Source: Larix kaempferi (lineage: Eukaryota; Streptophyta; Pinopsida; Pinales; Pinaceae). From it: a DNA stretch of 64,000 nucleotides. Shown piece after piece: positions 24,001-33,082 of this stretch. Below the pieces are notes generated by a model. That model saw nothing but the letters and a program-made list of their open reading frames with translations. It had not been told where the DNA came from and ran no database searches. Location of the stretch: contig BSBM01000486.1 in assembly GCA_027924585.1 (NCBI GenBank), positions 39,944,001 through 40,008,000 of the forward strand, given 5' to 3'. The translations under genes were made by a program, and so were the position numbers. Positions within the stretch are counted from its first letter, which is position 1. Every line of letters begins with the position of its first letter.

Positions 24001-25168
24001 CTAGAAAGGGTCATGATTACTACAATGGGATATATGGATGGAAGAGCAAGAAGGAATATGTATGTGTGTATGTGTATTTTGTTATCTGCACTCTTTTAGG
24101 TCTTTCGACTTATTCATAGGTTGAGTGGAAGTTTTGGAAGATTTTTATGGTAACCATAGTATTGTTTTTAGACTAAGAATTGCACTATTTTAAGTTGTTT
24201 ATATAATTTGATTGCTTGAATGGATCTGATTTTGGAAATGGAAGAAAATCTTATTACTTGAATGTTAACGGCCTAGGAAGAAAATTGGGGACATTCCAGA
24301 GGAGCGAAGGCATCATTTATTTTACTTGTTAAAGCCAAAGTAAGTAAGTTGGTGGCTGGCCATTTTATTATCCCATATGACATGAACTTTTGCAGCAATA
24401 TATTAGAACAATAGCTTGAAGTATAGAACGATTATATTAACAATGAGCATCAAGTTAAGAATATTGCGTAGGAAAATCATCCTCCATGTATCAATTTTCC
24501 AAACTTCTTTTTGGTATAGAGGCATGCTTATGATCGTTGAATTGAAGATTGGGAATGTGTAGCTAAAGATGATTGTCTTATTTTGATGTTATTGGAATCA
24601 TGGCATAGACACATATCAAGATTCTGGGAGATAGCTGGGATGCGTTATAAAGATACAAGTACAAACATCAATAGTGAGGCTGCTATGCCACTTCACATGG
24701 AAAACAAACCTCTGTTGCCTGAGTATTGGAGTGGGAAGATCAATGGAGGTATTGTTGGTGTGAAGTATGCTTTTTCATATTTCAAATGCTCTTATAGCAG
24801 ATGTTGTTGCCTGGATGCCCCTTGTCTTAAGCTTTGAGTAGAAGCTGGGTAAGTTCTATTTCTAACAATTTCTCATATGCTTGGACATGGCTAATATCAA
24901 TTGTCAAAGTGCCTTGGCCGATTGGTTGGATGAGCAGGTTTAAAAAGGTAATCACACTGCACAACTGTTTTCAATGTCTATTTCAGTGTTTATTTCTTAA
25001 ATGCATACTTGAATTATTAGATAGAATGCAAATCAATATATGAAAAGGTAATCTTTGCATATGCACTTTGTCATCCTTGGTTATAAATATTAAAGAGACC
25101 TAATGAATTTATGCGGCAGGCATTTTTCCATGGCAATGATGGGTGCACATATGGTCGAGTTCTTCCAG
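17537..25168 (+). CDS. predicted plastid-targeted plant protein, six exons, 3' end not visible
   Basis: A spliced gene. Exons: 17537-17639, 17750-18035, 24277-24339, 24609-24748, 24910-24947, 25120-25168. All introns have GT...AG ends, and phases (1, 2, 2, 1, 0, 1) join without a stop into about 226 codons. The start has a good context (ATCATGGCA). The N-terminus is Ser/Thr/Arg-rich, as in a chloroplast transit peptide. A conserved-looking domain follows, with V-Y-L-D-E-L-D, a W-K-K-I-G-D-I-P-E-E-R-R block across exons 2-3, R-F-W-E-I-A-G-M-R-Y in exon 4, P-W-P-I-G-W-M in exon 5 and C-T-Y-G-R-V in exon 6. I do not recognise the family with certainty and assign no function. Intron 2 is 6.2 kb and TE-filled. 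After exon 6, TEs fill the rest of the window, so the gene either continues beyond it or is truncated. Confidence 0.8.
17981..18140 (+). repeat. 80 bp tandem duplication of the exon 2 / intron 2 boundary
   Basis: 17981-18060 and 18061-18140 are an exact-period duplication, about 85% identical. Each copy has 55 nt of exon 2, the donor GTAAGC and the first intron bases. The second donor (18116) cannot extend exon 2 usefully, because reading past the first donor meets TAA at once. The second exon-like copy is therefore probably a decaying duplicate inside the intron. Confidence 0.85.
18141..18698 (+). other. intron 2, first unannotated stretch
   Basis: No coding or repeat signal recognised apart from a GA-rich patch (18541-18560, alternating AG then GCGCGC). 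Confidence 0.4.
18699..19300. mobile_element. hAT-like non-autonomous element, left end; right end not found
   Basis: Starts CATAGTTTTAAAAATCAG and continues with repeated TCGG motifs (GGTCGAGGGTCAACTCGG twice; CGGAATCGGAATCGG). It then reads AAAAAATACATAAAATATTTAAATTTT at about 18841, matching the element at 47799-48678 (near 47906). No matching inverted terminus or 8 bp duplication was found, so the right end may have been lost when the Copia fragment arrived. The right boundary given is nominal. Confidence 0.5.
19374..20242 (-). pseudogene. Copia reverse transcriptase fragment in intron 2, left part
   Basis: Minus-strand Copia pol. The pre-RT region has N-D-V-W-D-S-V-P and S-R-W-L-F-K-I-K (about 20060-19985). 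RT blocks include M-D-Y-E-E-S-F-A-P-V (19918), H-Q-M-D-V-K-T-T-F-L-N-G, L-Y-G-L-K-Q-A-R, and V-L-Y-V-D-D-L-F-L (about 19570). Three frames are used, so it is broken by frameshifts. RNase H and the 3' LTR are absent on the left; the homology ends near 19370. It continues on the other side of the hAT-like element at 20243-21282. Confidence 0.85.
20243..21282. mobile_element. hAT-like non-autonomous element with TCGG-rich ends
   Basis: Terminal inverted repeats CATAGTGGAAAA... and ...TTTTCCACTATG. The flanking 8 bp sequences CTCTAGAG (20235-20242) and CTCCTGAG (21283-21290) match at 6 of 8 positions, as expected for an old hAT-type insertion. Both ends are packed with AATCGG/TCGGC motifs (20258-20330; 21160-21265). 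The interior has no transposase-like frame. It splits the Copia fragment, so it inserted later. Confidence 0.75.
21283..21460 (-). pseudogene. Copia pol fragment in intron 2, right part
   Basis: Continues the Copia reading from 20242 across the hAT-like insertion, with a Ser/Pro/Gly-rich linker such as lies between integrase and reverse transcriptase in Copia elements. Homology fades near 21460, and no 5' LTR, gag or integrase is seen. The whole remnant is only the RT part of an element. Confidence 0.6.
21461..24276 (+). other. intron 2, remainder
   Basis: No further exon or TE protein was recognised. The piece at 21470-21680 has an A/G-rich start of unknown origin. A cluster of degenerate AACCCTAA motifs lies at 22040-22400. 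ORFs such as 22924-23190 and 23428-23721 show no family signature. Exon 3 follows GCCTAG at 24276. Confidence 0.5.
22040..22400. repeat. degenerate AACCCTAA-containing repeat, about nine units
   Basis: AACCCTAA or one-mismatch variants occur near 22042, 22062, 22105, 22162, 22197, 22232, 22272, 22331 and 22380. Several are followed by TTGCC and then GCTAATTTTA-type sequence. The spacing is uneven (20-60 bp). This looks like a decayed minisatellite with a plant telomere-like core rather than telomeric DNA. Confidence 0.55.
24277..24339 (+). CDS. exon 3 of the cellular gene
   Basis: Acceptor GGCCTAG before 24277, donor GTAAGTAAG after 24339. The first base completes the Trp codon split at the end of exon 2. 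Encodes K-K-I-G-D-I-P-E-E-R-R-H-H then L-F-Y-L-L-K-P. 63 nt, phase 2 at both ends. Confidence 0.88.
24609..24748 (+). CDS. exon 4 of the cellular gene
   Basis: Acceptor GGCATAG before 24609, donor GTATTG after 24748. The first base completes AA|A (Lys). Encodes H-I-S-R-F-W-E-I-A-G-M-R-Y-K-D and ends P-E-Y-W-S-G-K-I-N-G. 140 nt. ORF 24583-24837 is a read-through of this exon into both introns. Confidence 0.85.
24910..24947 (+). CDS. exon 5 of the cellular gene (38 nt)
   Basis: Acceptor TCAAAG before 24910 (weak pyrimidine tract), donor GTAATC after 24947. Completes G|TG (Val), then P-W-P-I-G-W-M-S-R-F-K-K. It is very short, but its phase fits both neighbours exactly. Confidence 0.75.
25120..25168 (+). 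CDS. exon 6 of the cellular gene (49 nt)
   Basis: Acceptor GCGGCAG before 25120, donor GTAGAG after 25168. Encodes A-F-F-H-G-N-D-G-C-T-Y-G-R-V-L-P in phase 0 and ends with one base of a Gly codon. This is the last exon that can be supported. A LINE starts 145 bp downstream. Confidence 0.75.
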
Positions 25169-26252
25169 GTAGAGTGGAAGTTGTTCTATGTATTAAATAT
25201 TTTCCTTATTAAATGTAGTGCTATAACCACTACTATGCCAAAGGTTAGATTGTTTTTCATGTTTATATGGTTTAGATTTTGTCAGGAGACTCCATGGTCA
25301 CATTTAATTGTTTTTTTTTAAACAGAAGCGTATATTTAAAAAAAAAAAAGGCCGTGGTTTTGAACCAAATCGGCAGAGTACAATATATGGCCAAATTGGC
25401 TTTGAGCATTTCAGCTATGCTTAACAGAGAGCCTGAGAAGACCATTATTGAATGAAATTTGCCTTTCTTCTCATACTGATAAAGCTTATTACAAATGAAT
25501 AAATTGAATAGAGGACTGAGAATGCTGATAATAATGCTAAAATGAATGTATCAATCTGAAGATGTATTGAATTCCAAATACATAAGGATCAGCGTTCTGT
25601 TCAACTGTTGAATATAAACTGAGGCTTCTGCGTTGATGGATGTGATGGAGACAATCTGCAATCCAAATCTTGACTTGAATAATGCACTTAGGATGCTGGA
25701 GATAATGCTAAGATAAATGTAACAGACTGAGAATGTGCTTAGATCCAAACACACAAGGGTCAGCGATCTGCTTCAATATTGAGGAAGAATCAGACTTCTG
25801 CGTTGTGGAGTCAATCTGCTTTCCTAAAGATGAAGTTTGACCAAATCGTAGTATGATTCTGAAGTTAATAGAAGCCTAAATGTCTTTGAACACAAATCAG
25901 AGAGCCTCTAGAGGCTTCGCAATGCTGATCTGTAGCTACTGCTGCGAGTTCCTGAAAGAATTTAGCATCATTTAAACTTGAATTATACATAGAGTTGATC
26001 AAATTGACTGTAGAATTCTGCCTCAGTATCCTTCGATGAGTGAATTTGTATCCATCTTTACCTTCAATGCCCACGTTTATAGGTTTGTGCTGTCTAAAAC
26101 CGTCGAGTTCTGTAAGAGGGTTGCTCATTGAGTCAAATGATGGATGTCAGCGTTCAGCAAGTTCTGAGATATCGATTACTGGCACTGAATTGCCTTTTAA
26201 TCTGATTCTGGAGTAAGGAAAGCAATGAACAATAGAATTCCGAGGGCCCTAT

Positions 26253-26840
26253 TCAAGGGATTTGATGCAATTCACTGTTGCTGTTGCTTAAATTCAGAAT
26301 TCCACAATTTAGACTGACACCAACATTGGCTTCAATATCAGCTTCCTCATTTAAATTCCTTAAGGTGTGAAATGCTTTGAACTGGGTGAATGTACTTGAG
26401 ATTTGCTTTATACGCTGCATAATTCGATTTAGGGCTAGGTTGCTGAGATTAGTTTTTACGTTTAGAGCCCCAATTATGAGCAATGAATCGCCGAATACAT
26501 GCAAATTGTTGATCTTATGATCTTTGGCAATTTGTCAGCCTTTCAACAGGGCTAATGCTTCTGCAATATTGTTTGAGCAGATGCCCAACCCCCAACTGTA
26601 CTTCACTCTAATGGATCCATCACTTGTCCACAAAACTCCTCCTGCACCAGCTTTGCCGGGATTGTTCTTTGAAGCACCATCAAAATGCAAGCTATCTGTG
26701 GCTTTATTAGTTCTCCAATCATTAAAATCAGGAATGGTGAGCCTAATCTGCCAGGCTGGTTGATAATGGGGATAGGGATCTTTACTTAAGAATATTGCCA
26801 CCAATCCAGTTCTTTTCTTTCTTGCTGAGAGTTGCATCAT
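26253..26840 (-). pseudogene. LINE RNase H domain
   Basis: All four catalytic positions are visible: D in F-D-G-A-S-K-N-N-P-G, E in N-N-I-A-E-A-L-A, D in V-F-G-D-S-L-L, D in N-E-E-A-D. One stop (near 26535) splits the domain. This C-terminal RNase H is a known feature of a group of plant L1 elements. Confidence 0.85.
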
Positions 26841-27312
26841 CTTTGTGATTGGAGTTTTTTAGACAGTCAATCAATAAGCTTTTTACTTTACCAGCAGTTT
26901 GCAATGGAGTATAAAACCTTTCGTTGAAAATAGCATTGTTTCTGGTGATCCAGATATTCCAGCATATGAATTTGGGTATGGAGATCCAGATCTGATGCTA
27001 GATGTTCTTGATGGATATGGGAGTAGGATTGAAAGAGTTCCAATCTTGGAACATCTGGATGACTGAAGTAAAAGAAGGCTGAGTATCAATGAGGTCGAGG
27101 AGAATTAGCTTCCACACAAGTTTAGTAAATCGACATTCCAGGAAGAGGTGGTTGAGTGTTTCAAGATTGTTTTAACAAAGAGGGCACCAAAAGGGCCCGT
27201 GAAAACCTCTCTTGCTGAGATTGTTGCCAATGAGAACTCTGGAGTGAATTAAAGTCCACGTGAAGAAATTGATTTTGGGTAGCCCAAATGGATTCCAAGC
27301 TATTTTCCAAAG

Positions 27313-29089
27313 TCAAATGTCTTTTCTTGTATCATCATGAGCTTGGAGCGCTTTGTAGCCGAGAATGGAAGTGTATGCACCTGTGGGACCCCATCCACGT
27401 TCGTCTTTAGCCATGAGATGTAGGGGGGCACATCCTTTCAGCTTGTCCGTGAGAATGTTATAGGCAGACTCAAGATGGGGAGGGATAGCTGTGATTTGCC
27501 AACTTTTCCAATTGCCATGGTAATCCCAGGAGCTGAATTCTTTTAGGGTGGTGATTCCATGTTGCCTGAGCCATGCTGCAATGTCATGTAGCTCTTGATA
27601 GTTCTGCAATGCCTCACTGTCCATGATCTTATATGTGAACATATCGATTTTCCTGCCGTTGCCGGGAACCCAGTAGAGATTTTCAGAAAAAAATTCCCAA
27701 GCAGCTTTACATAATGTCCATATGCTGGAGCCTTTGGTGGTTGGCTTTTGATCGAGACATCTGAGATTGGTTCCATATAAATATTTCTTCCTGAGTACTT
27801 GACTGACAAGATGATGTTTGTTGTGAAGGATGTTCCAGAGGAGTTTACCGCCCATAGCCAAGTTGGCATAGAAGGGATCGTGAATTTGCAAGCCTCCTGA
27901 GGACTTTGGCTGCTTGATGGTCTCCCATTTTACAAGATGGATTTTGTTTCCGTTGTTTTTCCCACCGGACCAAAGAAATTCTCTCAGCAATTTGCTGATC
28001 TGATTAGAAGCTCCTTTAGGGGCAAGGAGTATGGAGGATTGATAGATAGGTAACATAGAGAGTACGGAATTAACTAGGATTAATTTCCTAGCTTTGCTGA
28101 GCCAGTGCCCTTCCCCATCTTCTGATTCTATTCTTTATTTTGTTGATCGTGTCTTCCCAATTTCCATTGTTTGAATTGCCGAAAGTGATTGGAAGACCTA
28201 GATAATTAAAATTGTCCCATTGATTGTGAACTTTGATGCTGAGAATTTTGCTTATTCTGGCTGCCACATTGTTGGTTACATTCCAGCAGTAGAAAACACT
28301 TTTGGGCAAGTTTATTTTGCCACCGGAGGCATTGCAATACAGATTTAGGTTGCGCTTGAACTTTTGAGCTATGATGGAAGAAGCTCCACCCAAGAAAAGG
28401 GAGTCATTGGCGAAGAGGGTGTGGTTGAGGGGATGAGAGTCAAGTGTGAGGCAAAGGCTAGGGAGAGAGACACTGGTCATTTCATGAATTAGCTTGCAAC
28501 TAAGGGAGTCAGCAATGATAATGTACAGGAAAGAGGAGAGAGGGTAGCCTTGCCTGATGCCATGGGAAGCTTGGAAAAAGTCTGTGGGACGACCATTAAT
28601 TAGGGGAGCAATCCAGGGTTTGCTTATATAGGCTGAGATCCAATTGATAAAAGTGTCATTGAAACCAAAGCAATTCAAAATTTTATATAGGAAGGAGTGC
28701 TTGACACGGTCAAATGCATTGGCCATGTCAAGCTTGATAATCATACCTTTTTCCTTTCGAATTCTGCTGGAGTGGATTGCTTCTTGTACGAGTATGACAT
28801 TGTCGAGAATTTGCCTCCCTTTCAGAAAGCCGCCTTGATTTTCAGAGATGATCTTGTTGAGTAAAGGTTTTAATCTGATAGCAAGCATCTTGGCGATGAT
28901 TTTGTAGGAGGAGTTGCAAAGAGAAATCGGTCTAAATCTAATGAAGGAACTTGGATTCATATCTTTTGGGATGAGGGACAGGAACGTGGTGTTTGTGCAT
29001 CCACCGATTTTTGCCTTTGAGTGGAAATACCTAATCATTCTCATAAAGTCTTTTTGGATGTAAGTCCAACACGCTTTGTAGAAATGCAT
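27313..29089 (-). pseudogene. LINE reverse transcriptase domain, catalytic site altered
   Basis: Standard non-LTR RT blocks are present: F-R-P-I-S-L-C-N (about residue 53), the Q-G-G-F-L-K-G-R block, D-M-A-N-A-F-D-R-V (with a catalytic Asp), and H-G-I-R-Q-G-Y-P-L-S-S. The active-site motif usually written F/Y-A-D-D reads F-A-N-D (codons near 28405-28415), so one catalytic aspartate is asparagine. The second part (28056-27313) is in another frame and holds the thumb region (K-W-E-T-I-K-Q-P-K-S-S-G-G-L). The enzyme is almost certainly inactive. Confidence 0.88.
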
Positions 29090-29658
29090 TGAAAATCCGT
29101 CAGGACCCGGTGCTTTATCAGGTTCGAAGGAATGAATTGCTGTGAGGACCTCCTGCTCAGTGAAAGGTTTATTAATGCTGAGATTCTCTTCCGGAGTAAT
29201 TCTTTTTGGGATATGCTCTAAAAGTGTGATCTCATCGTCTCTTTCAACGTTGCCCTCATTAGCGTAAGATTATAGAAGTGGCTGTATGCTGCGTTTTTAA
29301 TATTCGTGTTGCCAATCAGAGTCGAGCCGTCATCTGTCTTAATCTCTGTGATATAGTTGGTAGATTGTCCTACCACGAACTGCCTATGAAGATAGCTGGT
29401 ATTTTTATCGCCATTCTTAAGCCAGATGCTACGAGATTTCAATCTCCAATACTCCTCTTCAGCTTGAAAAGCTTGATACACTTTGGTTTGTTGTGCAACT
29501 TCATCCTGGAGAGTGGAAGCTTCAACAGAGCAGCTTTCCATGTCGAGTTGGATGTCTTCAAGTGTGTTTACAGCTGATTTCTTGGGATTGGCGGGTGCAG
29601 GGCAATTGGATTTGGCCCACTTTTTTAGTGCATATTTGGTGTTTTTGAGTTTCTGCTC

Positions 29659-30495
29659 CTAGACGTAGCAGGGGGATCCGGAGATAGGGATACTCCACGC
29701 TTTTCCAAGAGTGCTCCAAAAGTTAGCCTGGTTGAGCCATTGGGGGCTAAACCTGAATGGTATGGGGCCAATGTTTTCAATATTTTGAAAAACAAGTTGG
29801 ATCGGCTTATGATCAGAGGCAAGATTAGCTAATATGCTGGAAGAGATTGTTTGGGTGTCGGACAGAAGGCTGCTTTGGACGAAAAATCTGTCCAATCTGG
29901 CCATTATATTTCCCTTGCCAATTCGCTTATTCGACCAGATATATTTCCCTTTTTTGGGCTTGATGTCGATTAGATCTCTTGCTTGAATGAGAGATTCAAC
30001 CTGGCTTTTGAAGGGATCTTTTCCAATGAGGCCGCCTCTTTTCTCTAATTTGGTGAGAGTGAGATTCATGTCACTAGCTAGAATGATGTCCTGGGGATTG
30101 TAAACGTCCAAAAAATCATCTAATAGATTCCAACAATCTTTCTTTTCAGAGTAAAGATTGGGTACATACATGTTGAAGAGACCAATGTGCTTGTTGCTTT
30201 GAATGTGGGTGAGCTCAGTGTAAATCCAGTGCTGTGTGGCAAAGGAGTTGTGGAGGTGAAACTTATCTGCTGTCCACAGGTTTGCCAGTCCTCCAGATGC
30301 TCCTCTGGCACTGACTGCGTACCCTGTGTTTTTTTTCCATTTTTCATTGCCAATTGCTAATATGGTATTATCGTCAAGTTTGGTCTCTTGGAGTAAAAGA
30401 AGATCATGCATATCAATCTTTTGTAGATCTTTTATTGCTTCAATTTTACAGGGGTTGCCCAACCCCCTGCAATTCCAAGAGACCAGTCTCAACAT
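29659..30495 (-). CDS. LINE endonuclease domain (open part of ORF2)
   Basis: 278 codons starting M-L-R-L-V-S-W-N-C-R-G-L-G, the standard start of plant L1 endonuclease. The L-L-Q-E-T-K block carries the catalytic Glu, A-S-D-M-N-L-T a catalytic Asp/Asn pair, and S-D-H-K-P-I the terminal catalytic Asp-His. The domain nicks target DNA to prime reverse transcription. The frame stops at TAG 29656 where the linker to reverse transcriptase should continue. Confidence 0.88.
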   Translation of the reverse strand: MLRLVSWNCRGLGNPCKIEAIKDLQKIDMHDLLLLQETKLDDNTILAIGNEKWKKNTGYAVSARGASGGLANLWTADKFHLHNSFATQHWIYTELTHIQSNKHIGLFNMYVPNLYSEKKDCWNLLDDFLDVYNPQDIILASDMNLTLTKLEKRGGLIGKDPFKSQVESLIQARDLIDIKPKKGKYIWSNKRIGKGNIMARLDRFFVQSSLLSDTQTISSSILANLASDHKPIQLVFQNIENIGPIPFRFSPQWLNQANFWSTLGKAWSIPISGSPCYV

Positions 30496-31898
30496 TTCGG
30501 ATTATTGATTGAGGAGGGGGTTCCTCCTGCTAGATCTCCATATTTCTTACCTGCACCTCTGGCCCTGGTGTTTTTGCTAAAAACCATATCTATTGTGGCT
30601 TGTGATCCTTGGATCTTCTCTCGCTCGACTTCTTCTTCCCGCAATTCTTTGATGGATTTTCGGCCTGTTTTTTTGGATAATTTATCGATGGGTTCTTCTG
30701 AGGAGGGGGAGGTGGGAGTTCTAGTTTTGGTAATCTCAGCATAAGATGGTGCACCTTTGATCATTATAGATCTGGTGGGACTTGGGGAGTTCAGGGGCGA
30801 GGGGATCTGCAAGGTTTCATGGGCGAGAGGAGTTGCTTGTGGATTTTGTTCTTCACGCAGTTCTCCTTCTTCTTCAGTCTCGGGGATTTCTTGGACTCTT
30901 ATTGTTTCTAGGGCTTTGAATCTATTCCTGTTGTTCGGGGTTGTCGATTCTTGGTGTTGCTGATCAGCTTTCTCTGTATTTGAGCTTTTTGAGTAGGGTT
31001 TCATACCTGATTTGCCATTTTTTTGGACGACCATCCATTGTTCTTTTTTCCCGTCCGATTCCGGATTCATTGTCTTCTTTTTGCATGAACGAGCAAAGTG
31101 GCCGTATTCGTGGCAAAACTTGCATTTGAATGGGATTTGTTCGTAGTCGAGCTCTTGTATGTGCGTCCAATCAACTACGGTGAGGTTTATGGCTTCCGGG
31201 AGCCCATGTTCCAAATCTACTTCAACGCAGATTCTCGCGCAAGAATATTGGTCTTTCTGATAAGCTCTGTCAATGTATTTGCCCATTGCGTTCCCAATGG
31301 CTTCCAAAGACTCGTTATTCCAACAATGAAGGGGTAAGTGAGGGAGTCTCACCCAGACAGGGATAGCGGAGGGGATATCGTGGGATGGGTCGAAGCTCGG
31401 GGTCCACTTGTTCATGTAGAGTCCTTGAGGGCCCATGAAATAGGGTCCGTTTTTGAATATGAGTTCGCGATCTTGTTTAGATACGAAAACGAAGGCAAAG
31501 AAGCCTTTTCCCAGAAAGAAAGATTTGACGTCTTCAGTTATCAAAGGTCTCCAATTCTTCTGTAGCCAGTGTTTGGTGGATTTCGGGGAGGGCCAAAGGC
31601 CTGTGAACTGGCCAATCATACCACGTTTCGACAGATTGAGAGCTGTCTTGCAAGGTATGTTGATCAGTAAGGCGACTGTAGGAATTTCATAGAGCTTCTT
31701 TACAAATTTTTGTTGAGAGGAGGATAAGGGCTTCTTGCATTGAGCGGCTAACAGTTTCAGGAAGCTAGCAAGATCGGGGGGAGGGCTTTCGGTCTCCGAA
31801 GCCATGGGAGGCAAGGGGAAGAGACGGGGAAGGGGAGAAGGAGGGGTCTCAGTATGGGAAGGCGAGTATGAAGTCAGGAAGAAGGAAGGCACGACCAA
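30489..31898 (-). CDS. LINE ORF1, RNA-binding gag-like protein
   Basis: An open frame of 469 codons; the more likely initiator is an internal Met (M-A-S-E-T-E-S-P-P) about 31 codons in. The first 240 residues resemble the plant LINE ORF1 domain known as DUF4283 (for example F-F-A-F-V-F-V-S-K and W-V-R-L-P-H-L-P-L-H-C-W). A zinc knuckle C-K-F-C-H-E-Y-G-H-F-A-R-S-C (CX2CX4HX4C) and a hydrophilic Pro/Ser/Glu-rich tail follow. ORF1 proteins coat element RNA. Its stop overlaps the ORF2 start by seven bases (ATGTTGA), suggesting coupled translation. It is the only long uninterrupted TE protein in the window. Confidence 0.9.
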   Translation of the reverse strand: MVVPSFFLTSYSPSHTETPPSPLPRLFPLPPMASETESPPPDLASFLKLLAAQCKKPLSSSQQKFVKKLYEIPTVALLINIPCKTALNLSKRGMIGQFTGLWPSPKSTKHWLQKNWRPLITEDVKSFFLGKGFFAFVFVSKQDRELIFKNGPYFMGPQGLYMNKWTPSFDPSHDIPSAIPVWVRLPHLPLHCWNNESLEAIGNAMGKYIDRAYQKDQYSCARICVEVDLEHGLPEAINLTVVDWTHIQELDYEQIPFKCKFCHEYGHFARSCKKKTMNPESDGKKEQWMVVQKNGKSGMKPYSKSSNTEKADQQHQESTTPNNRNRFKALETIRVQEIPETEEEGELREEQNPQATPLAHETLQIPSPLNSPSPTRSIMIKGAPSYAEITKTRTPTSPSSEEPIDKLSKKTGRKSIKELREEEVEREKIQGSQATIDMVFSKNTRARGAGKKYGDLAGGTPSSINNPKC

Positions 31899-32035
31899 GA
31901 GGGCCGACTAGGAGCACAGGCGTTCAGAACTCGCAGGCAACCAGTGAAGGCACGCCACTGGTAGCTAATCATCGTGGCCGAGGGAGAGCTAGGGCAACCG
32001 ATCGCTGCATAGACTTCCGGTCACATTTAATTGTT

Positions 32036-32547
32036 ACTAAACCCAGAAACCACTATATATCTCTCTTGGTTTTGCATTTTTTACAACTTCCTAAGTATAC
32101 TTTTAAAACATTCCGTCTTTAGTTGTTACTTATCTTGTACATTGATGTCCTTACCCTCATAGGCAAGGGATGTTCACATTTTTTTGATGCATTCTCGAAT
32201 CTCACCTCTAAACCTGTTATCTTGTGACATCCTTGGTCACCTAACCTTGTCTCCTTCGCTTGTCACATCCATTGCGTAATGATTCATTCCTTATAGTGCC
32301 TAACCATTATGCTTGGTTGTTTGCACAGAACCTAAGTTATTCTTTATCCTCCTTATCCGTTGATATCCAACATACTTTTTGACATACCATCCTTACCTTA
32401 AATATTTTCCATACCTCATTCCATTCCCCATCTAGTTATCTCATTTTTTAATTACCCCCTTATCCCCATGCTTATTGGTCTCCTTCCTCCATGATCCTTG
32501 CATTTAATTTGATATTGCCCCTCATTTCTTTGCTCTTCCTTTGAACC
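32036..32547 (+). other. intron 6 remainder between LINE and Gypsy A
   Basis: About 510 bp of CT-rich unique sequence. No exon in phase with exon 6 was found: the best acceptor (TTTGCACAG near 32320) opens a frame that stops after eleven codons. Confidence 0.5.
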
Positions 32548-32766
32548 TGTTGCCGCCTAATACACACCTGGGGGAACGCGGCAGGAAACCTTCAAGCCGC
32601 TCGGAGTGTCCTTGGGGGCAAGTCAGAGTCAAGTGCTGTCACCTAATTACTCAACTCCTCCGTCTAGGCTACTCCTAGTGAAGCCAAGGGGGGTGGTCCC
32701 TATGAAAATAATCTAAGACTTTTAAAATATGAAAAGTAAAAGCTATTCTAGGAGTTAAATGATGGA

Positions 32767-32768
<2 letters not shown>
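32548..32768 (-). repeat. Gypsy A left LTR, first part
   Basis: Matches 57417-57636 with scattered substitutions, up to the TGATGGATG target site where a LINE was inserted. The LTR resumes at 38072. Confidence 0.9.
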
Positions 32769-32772
<4 letters not shown>

Positions 32773-32797
<25 letters not shown>

Positions 32798-32816
32798 GAT
32801 ATATATATATATATTT
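32773..32816. repeat. TA dinucleotide microsatellite
   Basis: About 40 bases of nearly pure TA with one GA interruption, at the 3' terminus of the truncated LINE. It may have grown from an AT-containing tail. Confidence 0.9.
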
Positions 32817-33082
32817 AATAGAAACCGTAGAAAGTATATTTATAAAAAAGCTGTGCACAACCATTCAATACAAAAAGTGAGCTTCATCCTAAGCTCTGAA
32901 AATTGCTGGAAATGTGCAGACAAAACTTGTTCCACTTCATACTTATCAGTTCCCCTTTTAGACTTCCTAGAAATTTCAAATTCATGGGAGGGATAAACCC
33001 TTACAAATTGGCTATTTAGTAATACACATACAAACATAGAACAAGGAGAAACAAAGTATCAATCCTAGAGTCTATGCATAAC

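Larger units (their letters stand above)
26253..30495 (-). pseudogene. LINE ORF2 polyprotein, interrupted
   Basis: Domains in order on the minus strand: AP-type endonuclease (30495-29659), a linker, reverse transcriptase (29089-28088 and 28056-27313), zinc-binding zf-RVT (about 27200-27100), and RNase H (26840-26253), ending L-H-Q-I-P-stop. Breaks include an in-frame TAG at 29656-29658, a frameshift near 29250, a frameshift near 28100, a stop in the zinc-binding motif near 27175 and a stop after the RNase H A-L-A-L-L-K-G block near 26535. The protein cannot be made in full; the endonuclease alone is open. Confidence 0.9.
25313..32018 (-). mobile_element. full-length L1-type LINE in intron 6
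   Basis: A 6.7 kb non-LTR retrotransposon flanked by an exact 17 bp target-site duplication, GGTCACATTTAATTGTT, at 25296-25312 and 32019-32035. The poly(A) tail appears as a T-run right after the left duplication (25313-25319), placing the 3' end on the left. It contains ORF1 (intact) and ORF2 with endonuclease, reverse transcriptase, zinc-binding region and RNase H (broken), plus a 3' UTR of about 940 bp (25313-26252). The exact duplication argues for a fairly recent insertion, although ORF2 has several disabling changes. Confidence 0.95.

Noticed and set aside
30505-31692. Plus-strand ORFs opposite LINE ORF1
   Set aside because: Antisense shadows of the intact ORF1 frame; no domains.
32019-32122. 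Open frame across the empty LINE site (25281-25312 joined to 32036-32122) as exon 7 of the cellular gene
   Set aside because: It needs phase 0 after exon 6, but exon 6 ends in phase 1. In the correct phase the sequence stops after about ten codons.
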